A model generated the notes under the pieces. The model made no database searches and was not told the origin of the DNA. It saw only the letters and a program-made list of their open reading frames with translations. Shown here one piece after another: positions 12,164-21,352 of a DNA stretch of 35,014 bases (its first letter is position 1; every line of letters begins with the position of its first letter). Made by a program: the position numbers and the translations under genes. The stretch comes from a virus. The stretch is from positions 1 to 35,014 of the IMG/VR virus record IMGVR_UViG_3300046169_000054; one strand, written 5' to 3'.

Positions 12164-12719
12164 CGCTTTCACCAATTCGTAGGATTTTGTCATAGTATGA
12201 TTTACGTTTTTTGTAATCAGGTATGAAAGTCAGGGGGTCGCGCTTCATAAGAAGGGTAGCCGCTCGACCCACAACGAGCTTGCCATTGACTGATATTGGG
12301 CAGGGTGTTGCACTAGCAAACATCGCCTTCCAAGTCTCCAGAGATTGACACAGCCTAGCCACAGATGCAATAGACATGCCTTGTTCTTTCAATGCTTTTG
12401 CGTCTCTGCGCCTGTTGCACTCTGCATCCTGCCTGTAGCCGCCCATTGACAAGCCAAGCACGTTGACCTGAACACCCATACCACGCCCTATGAGGCAGCT
12501 TTCAGAGCCACCAGACGGTGCGCTAGGCGACACAGCGGTAGGCGGTGGCGTTACATTAGATGCAGCACCAGCACCGTTATAATTGTTTGTGGTAGATTCT
12601 GAGGGGTTGTTTGAACTGACGGTGCTGTTGATGTTGCTCGTGTTCAGGTCGCCAGTCTGCTCATTCTGGGCGTATGCTGCGGTTAAACACAGCAAAGAAA
12701 CTAGCAGTACACGGCGCAT
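12090..12719 (-). CDS. Secreted protein with a conserved Cys-rich domain (209 aa)
   Basis: The signal peptide MRRVLLVSLLCLTAAYAQ is followed by a low-complexity Ser/Asn/Thr/Pro linker (residues ~20-70). Then comes a folded domain with four Cys (SESCLIGRGMGVQVNVLG, GYRQDAECNRRRDAKAL, VARLCQSLETWKAMF, TPCPISVNGKL). The C-terminus is charged. Proteins with a C-N-RRRDA-AL block and a signal peptide occur in several marine phage lysis regions; the function is unknown. Confidence 0.65.
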   Translation of the reverse strand: MRRVLLVSLLCLTAAYAQNEQTGDLNTSNINSTVSSNNPSESTTNNYNGAGAASNVTPPPTAVSPSAPSGGSESCLIGRGMGVQVNVLGLSMGGYRQDAECNRRRDAKALKEQGMSIASVARLCQSLETWKAMFASATPCPISVNGKLVVGRAATLLMKRDPLTFIPDYKKRKSYYDKILRIGESDDEEDSDSNLSISERFRSTSRDDD

Positions 12720-12725
12720 CTCATC

Positions 12726-12899
12726 TTAAATCTTCTGGGAAAGCAGAGACAGGAGCAATGTGATTATTGCCCCTGCACTCGTCATTATAATAATCTCAAG
12801 TCGCTTGACGCGGTTGATGGTCTCCAACCACCGTTCAGCGCATACAGCTTCATGCGTGTCAATCTGTGACTTGACCTCGTGAACGGTGATGCGAGACAT
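12726..12899 (-). CDS. Small single-TM protein, XhlA-like (57 aa)
   Basis: The frame (MSRITVHEVKSQIDTHEAVC..., ending LLLSLLSQKI) has an N-terminal amphipathic helix with ERWLETINRVKRLE and one C-terminal membrane segment (IIIMTSAGAIITLLLSLL). This is the layout of haemolysin XhlA-type holin accessory proteins. It fits between membrane and secreted proteins of the lysis region. Its ATG is one base away from the upstream stop. Confidence 0.6.
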   Translation of the reverse strand: MSRITVHEVKSQIDTHEAVCAERWLETINRVKRLEIIIMTSAGAIITLLLSLLSQKI

Positions 12900-12900
12900 A

Positions 12901-13050
12901 TTATTTATCCTTGCGAAGATTTAGAGCTAACTTCTGGATGAAGTCGTCAACCTTTGCGAGAATCTCATTGTCGCGCATAGACGGAGTTACGTTAGCAATC
13001 ACCGATGCGGCGGCTACGATAGCTGTAATCCAAGTAATCAGAGTTTCCAT
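12901..13050 (-). CDS. Small membrane protein (49 aa)
   Basis: METLITWITAIVAAASVIAN forms one N-terminal membrane helix. The C-terminus (MRDNEILAKVDDFIQKLALN) is amphipathic. The ATG overlaps the upstream stop as TAATG, so translation is coupled. Size and layout suggest a second holin or antiholin component beside the GTA-type holin; this is inference from context. Confidence 0.55.
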   Translation of the reverse strand: METLITWITAIVAAASVIANVTPSMRDNEILAKVDDFIQKLALNLRKDK

Positions 13051-13265
13051 TATTCTGTCTCCGTCTCTTCTTCTAGTGAGGCTTCAAGCAGGGACATAAA
13101 TGCCTTACGTCCGACCTGAAGCTGGTCTAGGTTAAACTGGGTAGAGCCAATCTTGCGGTCAAGGTCAGTGATGTGGTTAATCAAAACCTTCTGGTCGTCT
13201 GTGAGTTGCTCTTCAGTGTATTCTTTGTCGTTAATCGTAATGACGTTTGGTTTTTTCTCGGTCAT
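13050..13265 (-). CDS. Conserved small phage protein (71 aa)
   Basis: ITINDKEYTEEQLTDDQKVL is followed by a coiled-coil stretch (INHITDLDRKIGSTQFNLDQL) and an acidic tail. Proteins with an INDKEYTEEQL start and a single coiled coil are frequent next to tail-fibre and lysis genes in marine phages (DUF6447-like). Function unknown. The stop overlaps the downstream start as TAATG. Confidence 0.6.
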   Translation of the reverse strand: MTEKKPNVITINDKEYTEEQLTDDQKVLINHITDLDRKIGSTQFNLDQLQVGRKAFMSLLEASLEEETETE

Positions 13266-13286
13266 TAGTCTCTCCTTTGGTTTACG

Positions 13287-13604
13287 TTACCACGGCACTC
13301 CGTCAGTAGTAACAGGGGTTTTCTGCCCAGCAATATCAGCAGCCAGAGCAGCTTCGGTGTCGTCTTTATCAACGCTTTCATATACCCAGCCAAGCACATC
13401 AGCTTCGGTCAGGCTATCAAAAGCAATAAAGCCGTCAGCACTTGCGTCAGGCGTAAAGCCGACAGTGCCATAAGAGGAAGCAGAATAGGTTACGGCATCA
13501 TCGCCCGACCCAACTGTTTCCGTTTCAGTGACGCGCCAATGCGCCACAATAACGCCGCCATCGGCAGTGTTACGTTCTAAGTTTGCTATAGTCCAAGTTG
13601 CCAT
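13287..13604 (-). CDS. Conserved virion-associated protein (105 aa)
   Basis: TWTIANLERNTADGGVIVAH, YSASSYGTVGFTPD and FDSLTEADVLGWVYESV are the conserved blocks of a small phage family (probably DUF7936) found next to tail-fibre genes. It is acidic and beta-rich and ends DGVPW. It lies just downstream of the tail-fibre gene, so an accessory role in the fibre or tail is plausible but not demonstrated. Confidence 0.6.
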   Translation of the reverse strand: MATWTIANLERNTADGGVIVAHWRVTETETVGSGDDAVTYSASSYGTVGFTPDASADGFIAFDSLTEADVLGWVYESVDKDDTEAALAADIAGQKTPVTTDGVPW

Positions 13605-13616
13605 TGTTTTGTTTCC

Positions 13617-16412
13617 TTATCTAACAAGCCATTCTTCAACCGTGACATTACCATCATCATCGGTGGCAATGTCTCTCATTTTAATCCAGCGGTTGCCTGT
13701 CGGCTGACCAACACGAAGACGCAGCTTACCAACCATACCAACAGCGTCCCACTCTTGGCGGTCTTCGCGCGGAGTGTAAGTCTGCGTATCGTCATATGAT
13801 GAATTAACTTGCTTGCGCTTTAGCGTGTTGCCATCATCATCTTGAGTGATGACTGTGGCATCTGCTGGCACAGTTACATCACTAGGAATTTGGTCAGTCT
13901 GATAAGAATGTTCAATGTCATCCCCATCTTCAACAGCCTCAGTCCATTCTGTTACCGTATATGTTTCCCAGATGTAACCACCAAAGTCATCACGGTTAAA
14001 CTTGCCGCCCCAACTTGACCACGCCGCATCACCGACCACACTAGGATGCCCAGAGATAACACCAATAATGTCTGCTGCTGCATCGCTGCTTGTGGCTTTG
14101 CGGATTTTATTGCCACTCATCAAGACAACGCTGTAACCCCTGCGGTCTTCATCGCTGCTGTTACCGTCATCCCACTCAAAAAATTCTGCATAGTCAGCAC
14201 CAGTCTGAAAGCCAGCATCACCAGCAATTCTACCATCGCCTCGTATAAATGCCTCGTTGTCGGCTGTGTTACCAGATGATGCTAATAGGAAATAGTAACT
14301 GCTGCTGCCACCACGGTTGCATCTTTGGCGCAACATCTGGCTTGTATAACTTGAGTTAGATGAACGATGTTCCTCAATGTTAGTATTTTCACTAGAAGCA
14401 ACATAAAGTATGCCCTCATCGGCAGTTGAACCGATTGAAACGTGACCGTTATTAAGAAGGCGCATAATTTCATTTGTTGTGCCACTTGACGCTTCTTGGA
14501 AAATAAGATGACCGCTATCAGCTACTATTCTGTGGTCGCTATAATTATCACCCCCAAAAGTATCATTAGTCCCACGAACAAATTCAAGGCGCGGGCTAGG
14601 AAACGAAGTTGTGTTAGAATGAATACGAATCGTAGGGGTTTGTGTTGCATTTTTCACGGTTAAGGCATGTGTTGGCGAATCCGTGCCGATGCCCACATTC
14701 CCGCTGCTGTCGATGCGCATGCGTTCTGTGCTATTAGCCCAAAATCCTAACGAATCATCGCTATTATCATACTGAACCCTGCCTTTTGTTAGGCTATCTG
14801 TGTCACCCATAAAAATAGAACACGTTCCAGTATTCGCAGTGCCAAGCGTCATACCTACGTTTCCTGCACGCTCCACAAGAAATGCACTTGCCGTTGTGTT
14901 AGCCCCTAAAGATGCACTGCTTTCCGCAACGTGCAAGGGTGTTCCGCTATCAGGCGAACTCGTGCCGATGCCGACCCGTCCGCTGCTGTCGATGCGCATG
15001 CGTTCAACATCACCCGCATCAAATCGCAAGTTATCACCCGTTGCCCCAATCATAACAGCAGTGTCACTGCTAGTAGTATTGTCTTGCAAGGCAATGAAAG
15101 CACCAGAGTCGCTACTTTCAAAATTAGCAACAACATCTGTAGTGCCAGAACGGACATCTAAAGTTCTAACTGGCGAAGTCGTGCCGATGCCTACGTTGCC
15201 ATCACCTTCTTTTATAGTAAGAAGTTTGTTTTCGCCTCTATCGACAATACTTAGGCGAACATTATTGTTGTCATATTCAACGCCCATTCTTTTGTCGCCG
15301 CTAGTGTTCTGGAAATCTATGAATTTATTATCTCCAGTTACTCCTGCCTCAAACACCAAGCCTGTAACAGTGTCAGACGCTCCATCAATGTGAAGTTTAC
15401 CATCTGGCGAACTCGTGCCGATGCCTACGTTGCCGCCATTGGGGTTAATAGCTAAACTATAATTTGTCCCAAGATTTGCTTGGTCTGTGCTTTGTATCCA
15501 AGCATAGTTGCCACCATTAGTCCCCATATCCAAAGCAGAAGTAAAGGTAGTTCCCTGCAAGCGCAGCAAGCCATAAGTTTGAGTTGTTCCAGATGTTGCT
15601 GCCGCACCGCCAGTCTGTGACCCTTGAATTACTGCTTTAACTCCATTGGATAAAGAACTCGTGCCGATGCCTACGTTGCCGCTGCTGGTGATTGTCATTT
15701 TTCGTGCAGAGGCCGCTGTTTCCGTTGCAACATTTTGACCAACATAAAAATGTAAATTTGTGCCAGCTGTATCTACGTAGATGCCTGAATACGCACCATC
15801 ATCAAGAGCAAACCCGCCGCCATAAGAACCACTTGCAATAAACGAACTATTATTGCCAACAGCATTCGCATTAAGTGAGGACGTAGAACTTAAAGACTGC
15901 GCACTCGCATCCCAGAACAGCTTGGCAGTTGTGCCTGTGTCTTCGTAGAAGGAGATGTCGCCGCTGCTGTCGATGCGGAGGCGTTCTGAGCCTTCAACAC
16001 GGAAAGCCATATACGGGCCGCCGTGATAATAAGTAATACCACCTACAGGTGTCGAAGAACTGTCATCAGCAAACCAAATCCATTGCTCTCCACCTGTGCT
16101 TCCAGAAAACTGCAACGCACTGTGAGATGAACTTTCAACCTCTAGCTTTGTATAACTGTGAACTGCTGCGGATGATGTGGTGCTTCCAACGGTTGCTGAA
16201 CCAGCAGTAAGCGCTCCAGTAGTAGACGCAGCAGCAAAAGAGGGGCTGGTCAGCGTGACAGTACCGTCATTCATGTCAGCCAAGTCAGCCATAATCTCAC
16301 GAATGGCGTTGTTAATGCCGCTAGGCAGGCAGCCCTCCGCTATGTCAACCGACTGAATGTCCGTGTTTGACGCGGCTGTTTTGCTGTAATCTGTAATACT
16401 GTTCTTTGCCAT
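13617..16412 (-). CDS. Tail fibre/spike protein with intramolecular chaperone domain (931 aa)
   Basis: The N-terminus (SITDYSKTAASNTDIQSVDI...INNAIREIMADLADM) is a virion-attachment segment common in marine phage fibres. The middle carries repeated RMRIDSSG-x-VGIGTSSP units. From about residue 740, ADYAEFFEWDDG...RRGYSVVLMSGNKIRKA..DIIGVISGHPSV matches the Peptidase_G2 / autoproteolytic intramolecular chaperone domain that trimerises the fibre and may cut itself off. It is the likely host-receptor-binding protein and the largest gene here. Confidence 0.8.
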   Translation of the reverse strand: MAKNSITDYSKTAASNTDIQSVDIAEGCLPSGINNAIREIMADLADMNDGTVTLTSPSFAAASTTGALTAGSATVGSTTSSAAVHSYTKLEVESSSHSALQFSGSTGGEQWIWFADDSSSTPVGGITYYHGGPYMAFRVEGSERLRIDSSGDISFYEDTGTTAKLFWDASAQSLSSTSSLNANAVGNNSSFIASGSYGGGFALDDGAYSGIYVDTAGTNLHFYVGQNVATETAASARKMTITSSGNVGIGTSSLSNGVKAVIQGSQTGGAAATSGTTQTYGLLRLQGTTFTSALDMGTNGGNYAWIQSTDQANLGTNYSLAINPNGGNVGIGTSSPDGKLHIDGASDTVTGLVFEAGVTGDNKFIDFQNTSGDKRMGVEYDNNNVRLSIVDRGENKLLTIKEGDGNVGIGTTSPVRTLDVRSGTTDVVANFESSDSGAFIALQDNTTSSDTAVMIGATGDNLRFDAGDVERMRIDSSGRVGIGTSSPDSGTPLHVAESSASLGANTTASAFLVERAGNVGMTLGTANTGTCSIFMGDTDSLTKGRVQYDNSDDSLGFWANSTERMRIDSSGNVGIGTDSPTHALTVKNATQTPTIRIHSNTTSFPSPRLEFVRGTNDTFGGDNYSDHRIVADSGHLIFQEASSGTTNEIMRLLNNGHVSIGSTADEGILYVASSENTNIEEHRSSNSSYTSQMLRQRCNRGGSSSYYFLLASSGNTADNEAFIRGDGRIAGDAGFQTGADYAEFFEWDDGNSSDEDRRGYSVVLMSGNKIRKATSSDAAADIIGVISGHPSVVGDAAWSSWGGKFNRDDFGGYIWETYTVTEWTEAVEDGDDIEHSYQTDQIPSDVTVPADATVITQDDDGNTLKRKQVNSSYDDTQTYTPREDRQEWDAVGMVGKLRLRVGQPTGNRWIKMRDIATDDDGNVTVEEWLVR
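14679..15715 (-). repeat. Dispersed repeats in the tail-fibre gene
   Basis: At least five near-identical stretches encode GNVGIGTSSP or GRVGIGTSSP; on the plus strand they read CTCGTGCCGATGCC(T/G)AC and variants, near 14679, 14958, 15176, 15410 and 15658. Several are joined to GCTGCTGTCGATGCGCATGCG, which encodes RMRIDSS. Spacing is uneven (about 200-280 bases). Such repeats can recombine to change fibre length and host range. Confidence 0.7.
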
Positions 16413-16415
16413 GAT

Positions 16416-19181
16416 TTATTCCTGCTCTGATGTAGCAATTCCAGCGCTAATAAGGTATCCACGAAGAGCTGTGTCGCGCTGTTTTGCCACCTTAGCTGAT
16501 GTTGCTGGGCCTTTCAATAACTCTGCCATTAACTTTGGATTCGACACAACCGCTTCGCTTAAAACATCCTTAGCTGTTACATTCGGCATCATGCTATAAA
16601 AACCGCGACCAGCTTGAGCGCCTTTACTAGCAAAAAACAGAGTAGCACCAGAACCCCTTGCCATAGGTGACTGCGCAGCGAGACGAGCGCCAGCTAAAGC
16701 CATACCCTCTTTAGCCAAAGTTCCAGCACTTTTTAATATAGTTTTTTGCAGACCAGTACCCGCGTCAAATAAATCTTCAATAGAATCTCCGCGAGTCATG
16801 GCGCTGTTTATTTTATTAGCTTGAGCCGCCAACGTTTTGATTCTAGAAATTTGAGCGCCAGAAAGAACCCCAGAGTTTTTCAAAACAGACTCAACTGTTC
16901 CAGTCTTTGTTTTTGCCCCAAGTATAGACATAATTTTATTTCCATCAACAATGCCCGTCTCTGGCAAAATTGAAGAAGAAATAATATTGTCAAGCACGGA
17001 AACTTGCAAACCCTCTTTCGCGGCGGCATTTGATTTTACCAGCTTAACCATGTCCGTTAGTTCTTTTACGGCAGACGGTGATGTTTCAAGATTAGAAACA
17101 ATCCTTGCTACTGTTTTGTCAACATCATCCGCCTTCAAAAGCTGTGATGCAATAGACTTTCTATCAAAAAATGCAGACGCGCTTTTTATCAATTTTTCAG
17201 ATTCATCAACATACTTTGTTGCGCTCGATATATCTAAAAATTTATCCTCAACACCAAGCCGCTTAATCATATTTTGATTCTGAGAAACAAAAGACTCTAA
17301 TTTTCTTGGCGCAATACTACCTGTAACAGGGTCGCGTAAAGAGTTAACCATATCATACAAAAAATCTCTTTGGGCAATTTGCATGTCAACGGCAGATTCC
17401 CCAGCTAGCATAGGAGCTTGACGCTGGCCCATTTCAGCAGCCTCTTGTAATTGGCGAGACTGAACAGATGCGCGAGGCCCACCAGCCCTCATTGTTTTTT
17501 CAAGGGTAAGCTCTGGCTCTGTTTTTAATCTTCCCGATGGCGCTTTACCCAAAATATCAGCAGCAAAAGTTTTTCTAAACTTGTCGTTTAGATTCCTAGA
17601 AAAACTTCTAGCAACATCAACTTGTGTGCCAGCAACCTGCGAAAGGTCTTCAAGAGCAGAATCAGCAAGACCCCTCATAATTCTAGCCATATTTAAATTT
17701 GGATTTGCCCCGCCAGATAGTTGTCTTTCTTGACGAAGCGCTTCACTTCGAAAACTAACCAAGTCTCCAGAAGTTACCTTAACCGTAGGGTCTTCAAATG
17801 ATTTAACCACTCTATTGATAAATGATTGAGTCGGTGACGGAAAGGCCTTCTCATCTATAACCTCTGCCCGAAACTCAAAAAACTTACTAGATAAAGAGGT
17901 CGGCTCTACATCAAGGCCATCTGGGACTTGCTTCCATAATACGGTTTCTGTTGCCCTTGCGTCATCAAGAGCAGACTGTAACGTTTTTCTGGCCTGAATA
18001 CTTGCATCTTCTGGGCGAGCTGCTCGGGCCGCTGGGAGCATTGACTCTTCGAACTTAGCCTGAGCGCGAGCAACCCTGTTGTCTAGAAGTTTATTAAAGT
18101 AATCTTTTCTTACCTGAGCAGCTTCAATAATTTTATACGGGTCGCCCTCCCGAATAACAGAAGAAAATAAATCATTCATTTCTTTTGCTGTTTTTTCTGT
18201 CAGCTTTTTGTAGGCATCTCCAAACTTAACACTATCCCGCGCAAGCGTAGCCTCCAAGTCAGTTAGCATCGGGCTGTCAGCCATTTGAGCGGCTGTTAAG
18301 CTATCAATTTCTGCATTTTGTGATATTTGACGAGAAAGAGTAGCCGTATCTTCACCGTAATCATTAGCAATACGTTGAAGAATTTTTGCCGCCTCATCTT
18401 TTTTGAAGGAAGATGTTTCAGGAAGTTTTCCAATTCCCTTTTTACTTTTAATATCTTTTAATTTAGTGACAGCTTTTGGGGCAAAATTTGCAACAAAAGT
18501 TGCGGGAGTCATAGCGCCCGCAATAGTTCCAGCAATCTGTGCAGTAGGGCTTTCTGGCGCAGCAGCAAACGCCATGCCACCACCTGCGCCAGCACCCAAA
18601 GATGCTGTGATTTCACGACCCATAGCTGTTTTGGGGGCAACCCTATAAGCGTCTGCGATATCCCTGCCAATAGATGTAAGTGTACTAGGGGCTTGAGCTA
18701 TATCTTTTGCGGCTCTTGATGTTAGGGCCTGTTGAGTAGTACCCCTAGCAAGGCCACCCAAAAGACCAGCACCAGAAATACCACCACCAGCAACCTCACC
18801 ACCAAAAGCAAATGGACGCATAGCCTCTGGAACTTCTTCCATACTTCCATACATCATGCTTGGGGAGACTTCTGATATACTTTTTTGAATTGTGCCAGCA
18901 AGGCCTCGCTCGCTAACAGGAATACGAACCTGCTCTGGCGCACCGAGTTTTTCAAGGCCAACATTTATACCGCGACTTGCCATTTCTGTGAGGGTTACGG
19001 GAAGAAGCGGCAGGTTTAACAATCCAACATTTACACCTTGAATAGCTGTTTCAACAGCGCCCTTGCTTTCAGGCAAAGAAACCAATCCTCTTCGAGCCAA
19101 CTCCTCAAGGGCATTTGATTTTTCAATGTCCAAAGTGCCAGCACTGTACTGGGAAACAAGCATGTCAAGTTTTTCTGACAT
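16416..19181 (-). CDS. Large internal virion (ejection) protein (921 aa)
   Basis: Long, mostly helical and Ala/Ser/Lys rich. The N-terminal ~250 residues contain Gly/Ala-rich hydrophobic stretches (GGEVAGGGISGAGLLGGLAR, GAGAGGGMAFAAAPES) that could insert in membranes. The rest is extended helix. Position after the tail hub and before the fibre fits the large internal core/ejection protein of podoviruses, which enters the cell with the DNA. No transglycosylase motif is evident. The family is inferred from size, composition and position. Confidence 0.65.
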   Translation of the reverse strand: MSEKLDMLVSQYSAGTLDIEKSNALEELARRGLVSLPESKGAVETAIQGVNVGLLNLPLLPVTLTEMASRGINVGLEKLGAPEQVRIPVSERGLAGTIQKSISEVSPSMMYGSMEEVPEAMRPFAFGGEVAGGGISGAGLLGGLARGTTQQALTSRAAKDIAQAPSTLTSIGRDIADAYRVAPKTAMGREITASLGAGAGGGMAFAAAPESPTAQIAGTIAGAMTPATFVANFAPKAVTKLKDIKSKKGIGKLPETSSFKKDEAAKILQRIANDYGEDTATLSRQISQNAEIDSLTAAQMADSPMLTDLEATLARDSVKFGDAYKKLTEKTAKEMNDLFSSVIREGDPYKIIEAAQVRKDYFNKLLDNRVARAQAKFEESMLPAARAARPEDASIQARKTLQSALDDARATETVLWKQVPDGLDVEPTSLSSKFFEFRAEVIDEKAFPSPTQSFINRVVKSFEDPTVKVTSGDLVSFRSEALRQERQLSGGANPNLNMARIMRGLADSALEDLSQVAGTQVDVARSFSRNLNDKFRKTFAADILGKAPSGRLKTEPELTLEKTMRAGGPRASVQSRQLQEAAEMGQRQAPMLAGESAVDMQIAQRDFLYDMVNSLRDPVTGSIAPRKLESFVSQNQNMIKRLGVEDKFLDISSATKYVDESEKLIKSASAFFDRKSIASQLLKADDVDKTVARIVSNLETSPSAVKELTDMVKLVKSNAAAKEGLQVSVLDNIISSSILPETGIVDGNKIMSILGAKTKTGTVESVLKNSGVLSGAQISRIKTLAAQANKINSAMTRGDSIEDLFDAGTGLQKTILKSAGTLAKEGMALAGARLAAQSPMARGSGATLFFASKGAQAGRGFYSMMPNVTAKDVLSEAVVSNPKLMAELLKGPATSAKVAKQRDTALRGYLISAGIATSEQE

Positions 19182-19182
19182 T

Positions 19183-20172
19183 TTACATTCCTAAGTTAAG
19201 GGTATCAAACAACTCTTGATTGCTTTTTTCGCTAAAACTTTCTTGCTTTTGAGCTTTGTACTCTGGTGAATAAATTCCAGTATTTGTTTGGCGTTGAGAG
19301 TCTTTAATTAAAACCAGCTCATATTCACGCACAGCAGCAGCTAACTCTCTCATTCCTTCTCGTATTTTCGCTTTTTCTTTTGGGTTTGTTGTTTCAGCCA
19401 AAAGTTGACGAGACCTTGATAGCTGTTGTTGCCCAGAAGAAACAAGGGCTTTTGCCTTTGCTCTGTATTTTGCATTTGTGTCTGATGTTAAAGGTAAGTT
19501 TTCGTCTATCAATTTCTGAATTGTTGCGGTTCTTTTTCCACCATTAGCCTTAACAATAGCGTTAGACATTTCAAGATTAAGTCTATTTGTTTCGGCAATA
19601 GCCCTTGTAATATCTGGAGTTGGCTCTCCGCCTGTAAGCCTTGCGCCAGCACCACCCAAAAATCTTTGTATTTTGTCTAGGGGTTCACCACCAGCAGCGT
19701 CATCCAAGTCAAATGTTGACTCAACTTCTGATAATTTAATTGGTTTTGCAATGATAGAAGAAACATCATCTTGAGTTGTTTGTTGAGAGCCAAATGGGTC
19801 TGACGTAATCTTTCCCGTACTTTGGTCAACCAAAACATCCGCCCCACTTGGGCCTCTCATTTTAATAACATCAGGTTTTCCTAACGCCTTTATTGCAGCG
19901 GCTTGTTGAAGCTGGCTACCCAAACTTTTCTGATATGCTTGCTGTGCGCCAAGAAGCCCCTGCCCTAAAGAAGCGGCTGTGCGAATAGGTGTTCGTGATG
20001 GGCCTTGACTTAAAAGCCCCATACCTAACTGAGTAATAGCTTGTTTTTGAGCTTGCCTGCGAACATCCTCACCGAGCAGTTTTTCAAGTTGAGTGCCGCC
20101 ACCAAAAAGATTTCCAGACCGATAACTCTGCTGAACAGGAGAAATAAATTTATCAAATAATCCTCTAACCAT
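19183..20172 (-). CDS. Internal virion protein (329 aa)
   Basis: The N-terminus (GLFDKFISPVQQSYRSGNLF) and the Gln-rich helix (VRRQAQKQAITQLGMGLLSQ) are followed by a coiled-coil-like C-terminal half (IAETNRLNLEMSNAIVKANG; REGMRELAAAVREYELVLI). It lies between two other internal-protein-like genes; the downstream gene begins 2 bases after its stop and the upstream gene's stop overlaps its ATG. Probably part of the ejectosome core. Confidence 0.6.
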   Translation of the reverse strand: MVRGLFDKFISPVQQSYRSGNLFGGGTQLEKLLGEDVRRQAQKQAITQLGMGLLSQGPSRTPIRTAASLGQGLLGAQQAYQKSLGSQLQQAAAIKALGKPDVIKMRGPSGADVLVDQSTGKITSDPFGSQQTTQDDVSSIIAKPIKLSEVESTFDLDDAAGGEPLDKIQRFLGGAGARLTGGEPTPDITRAIAETNRLNLEMSNAIVKANGGKRTATIQKLIDENLPLTSDTNAKYRAKAKALVSSGQQQLSRSRQLLAETTNPKEKAKIREGMRELAAAVREYELVLIKDSQRQTNTGIYSPEYKAQKQESFSEKSNQELFDTLNLGM

Positions 20173-20984
20173 TATGACCTCCCTAGCAATCCGCCAATCA
20201 GCGCGCCAGTAAGCGGGTCTTGTTCGTATATTTGAGAGCCAATCAATGCGCCACCCAAGAACTGTTGACCACTGCTAGGCTCATAATACGGTGTAATCTG
20301 CGTTGAAACCTTACCCATAGGGAAACCAGCAATAATGTTTTGATAACGAGACAACTGCTCCATTGGAGATGTTTGCTCATACTGATAACGCTGCATGGCT
20401 TCTTCAATACCGCGTTGCGCTTGAGCTTCACGAGCAGCACCAACTTGTTGAAGACGAGAAATGTCGGCATAGTCAGTGGCAGCCATCGCTGGGGCCATCT
20501 GTGCGGCTTGCAGTCCAAGACCGCGCTGCGTAGCAAAGTCACGATAGGCTACATCAGCAGCTACATCACCCAATGCACGGGCTGTAACATCAGCAGCAGC
20601 ACCAGAACCCAAACGACCACGTTGAGCCAGTTGACTCTGCACACGAGCTTGTACGGGGTCTAGCGCACGTTGGATAGCACCAGTAAGCAAACCAGACTGT
20701 GCAGGCGGTACATACTGACCTTCAGGGCCTGTGCTACCAAGAAACGAACCAACAGTCGATTGAGCTTGCTGTGTTAGTGGGCTACCAGCTACGGCGCGTT
20801 GCTCCTGCATACGCAGTGCTTGTTCTGTTTGTGGTGTAAAGCCAGCGTAAGTCTGACCTTGAAAAAACTGCGGCGCACCAGCTTGATACTGGCGCAATGC
20901 CTCAGACATACCGTACTGCAAGAAGGGTTGAGCAAAGGCATCAACACCTGTCTGTGTTACTGTTTCTGTAGTTCCGTCTGCCAT
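20172..20984 (-). CDS. Internal virion protein (270 aa)
   Basis: Gln/Ala/Gly-rich with helical repeats (MQEQRAVAGSPLTQQAQSTVG, VQARVQSQLAQRGRLGSGAA, RDFATQRGLGLQAAQMAPAM) and a short Gly-rich hydrophobic end (FLGGALIGSQIY...LIGGLLG) that could insert into membranes. AGAGGTAAATAAA precedes the ATG. Proteins of this type are found just after tail tubular genes in marine podoviruses and are thought to be ejected. Confidence 0.6.
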   Translation of the reverse strand: MADGTTETVTQTGVDAFAQPFLQYGMSEALRQYQAGAPQFFQGQTYAGFTPQTEQALRMQEQRAVAGSPLTQQAQSTVGSFLGSTGPEGQYVPPAQSGLLTGAIQRALDPVQARVQSQLAQRGRLGSGAAADVTARALGDVAADVAYRDFATQRGLGLQAAQMAPAMAATDYADISRLQQVGAAREAQAQRGIEEAMQRYQYEQTSPMEQLSRYQNIIAGFPMGKVSTQITPYYEPSSGQQFLGGALIGSQIYEQDPLTGALIGGLLGRS

Positions 20985-21034
20985 TTTATTTACCTCTGGC
21001 CTTAATTTATACGGTTATCCACCGTTTGTAAACG

Positions 21035-21352
21035 CTATCCTAGAACAGCATAATGAAAAAGAATATCACTTGTATTTGCGTTGCTGCGATGTGTAAGTGT
21101 AAAGGTTTGTTTGCCCACGCTGCTAAGATAGAGATGAGATAGCTCTTGGGCTGCGTTAGATGACTTAGGTGTCCAAAGAATCACGCTGTTAGGGTTTACA
21201 CGCAAATCACTAACCGTTGTGGTTGTAGAGCTTGCAGTCAACTGAAACGCACCAGTAGAGTTTATCTTACCCTCTACAAGGTTGTTGACAACCTCCGCGA
21301 CCTCACGAGGCGTACCACCCATATTCGGAAGTCTGCGGTATTGGTTAGCCAT
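21035..21352 (-). CDS. Small structural protein (105 aa)
   Basis: Begins MANQYRRLPNMGGTPREVAE, a helical N-terminus likely to bind the virion, followed by a beta-rich Ser/Thr domain (LTASSTTTTVSDLRVNPNSV; SSVGKQTFTLTHRSNANTSD). This layout resembles short trimeric head or tail decoration proteins. Its start overlaps the stop of the tail-hub gene upstream. The 50 bases after its stop hold no gene. Confidence 0.55.
   Translation of the reverse strand: MANQYRRLPNMGGTPREVAEVVNNLVEGKINSTGAFQLTASSTTTTVSDLRVNPNSVILWTPKSSNAAQELSHLYLSSVGKQTFTLTHRSNANTSDILFHYAVLG

Noticed and set aside
12164-12193. Extended start of the secreted protein at 12193
   Set aside because: It would place eleven or twelve residues before a clear signal peptide; the ATGs at 12163/12160 follow GGTGA.
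13617-16412. Fibre-gene repeats as a CRISPR-like array
   Set aside because: The repeats are in frame, unevenly spaced, and encode GNVGIGTSSP-type fibre units.
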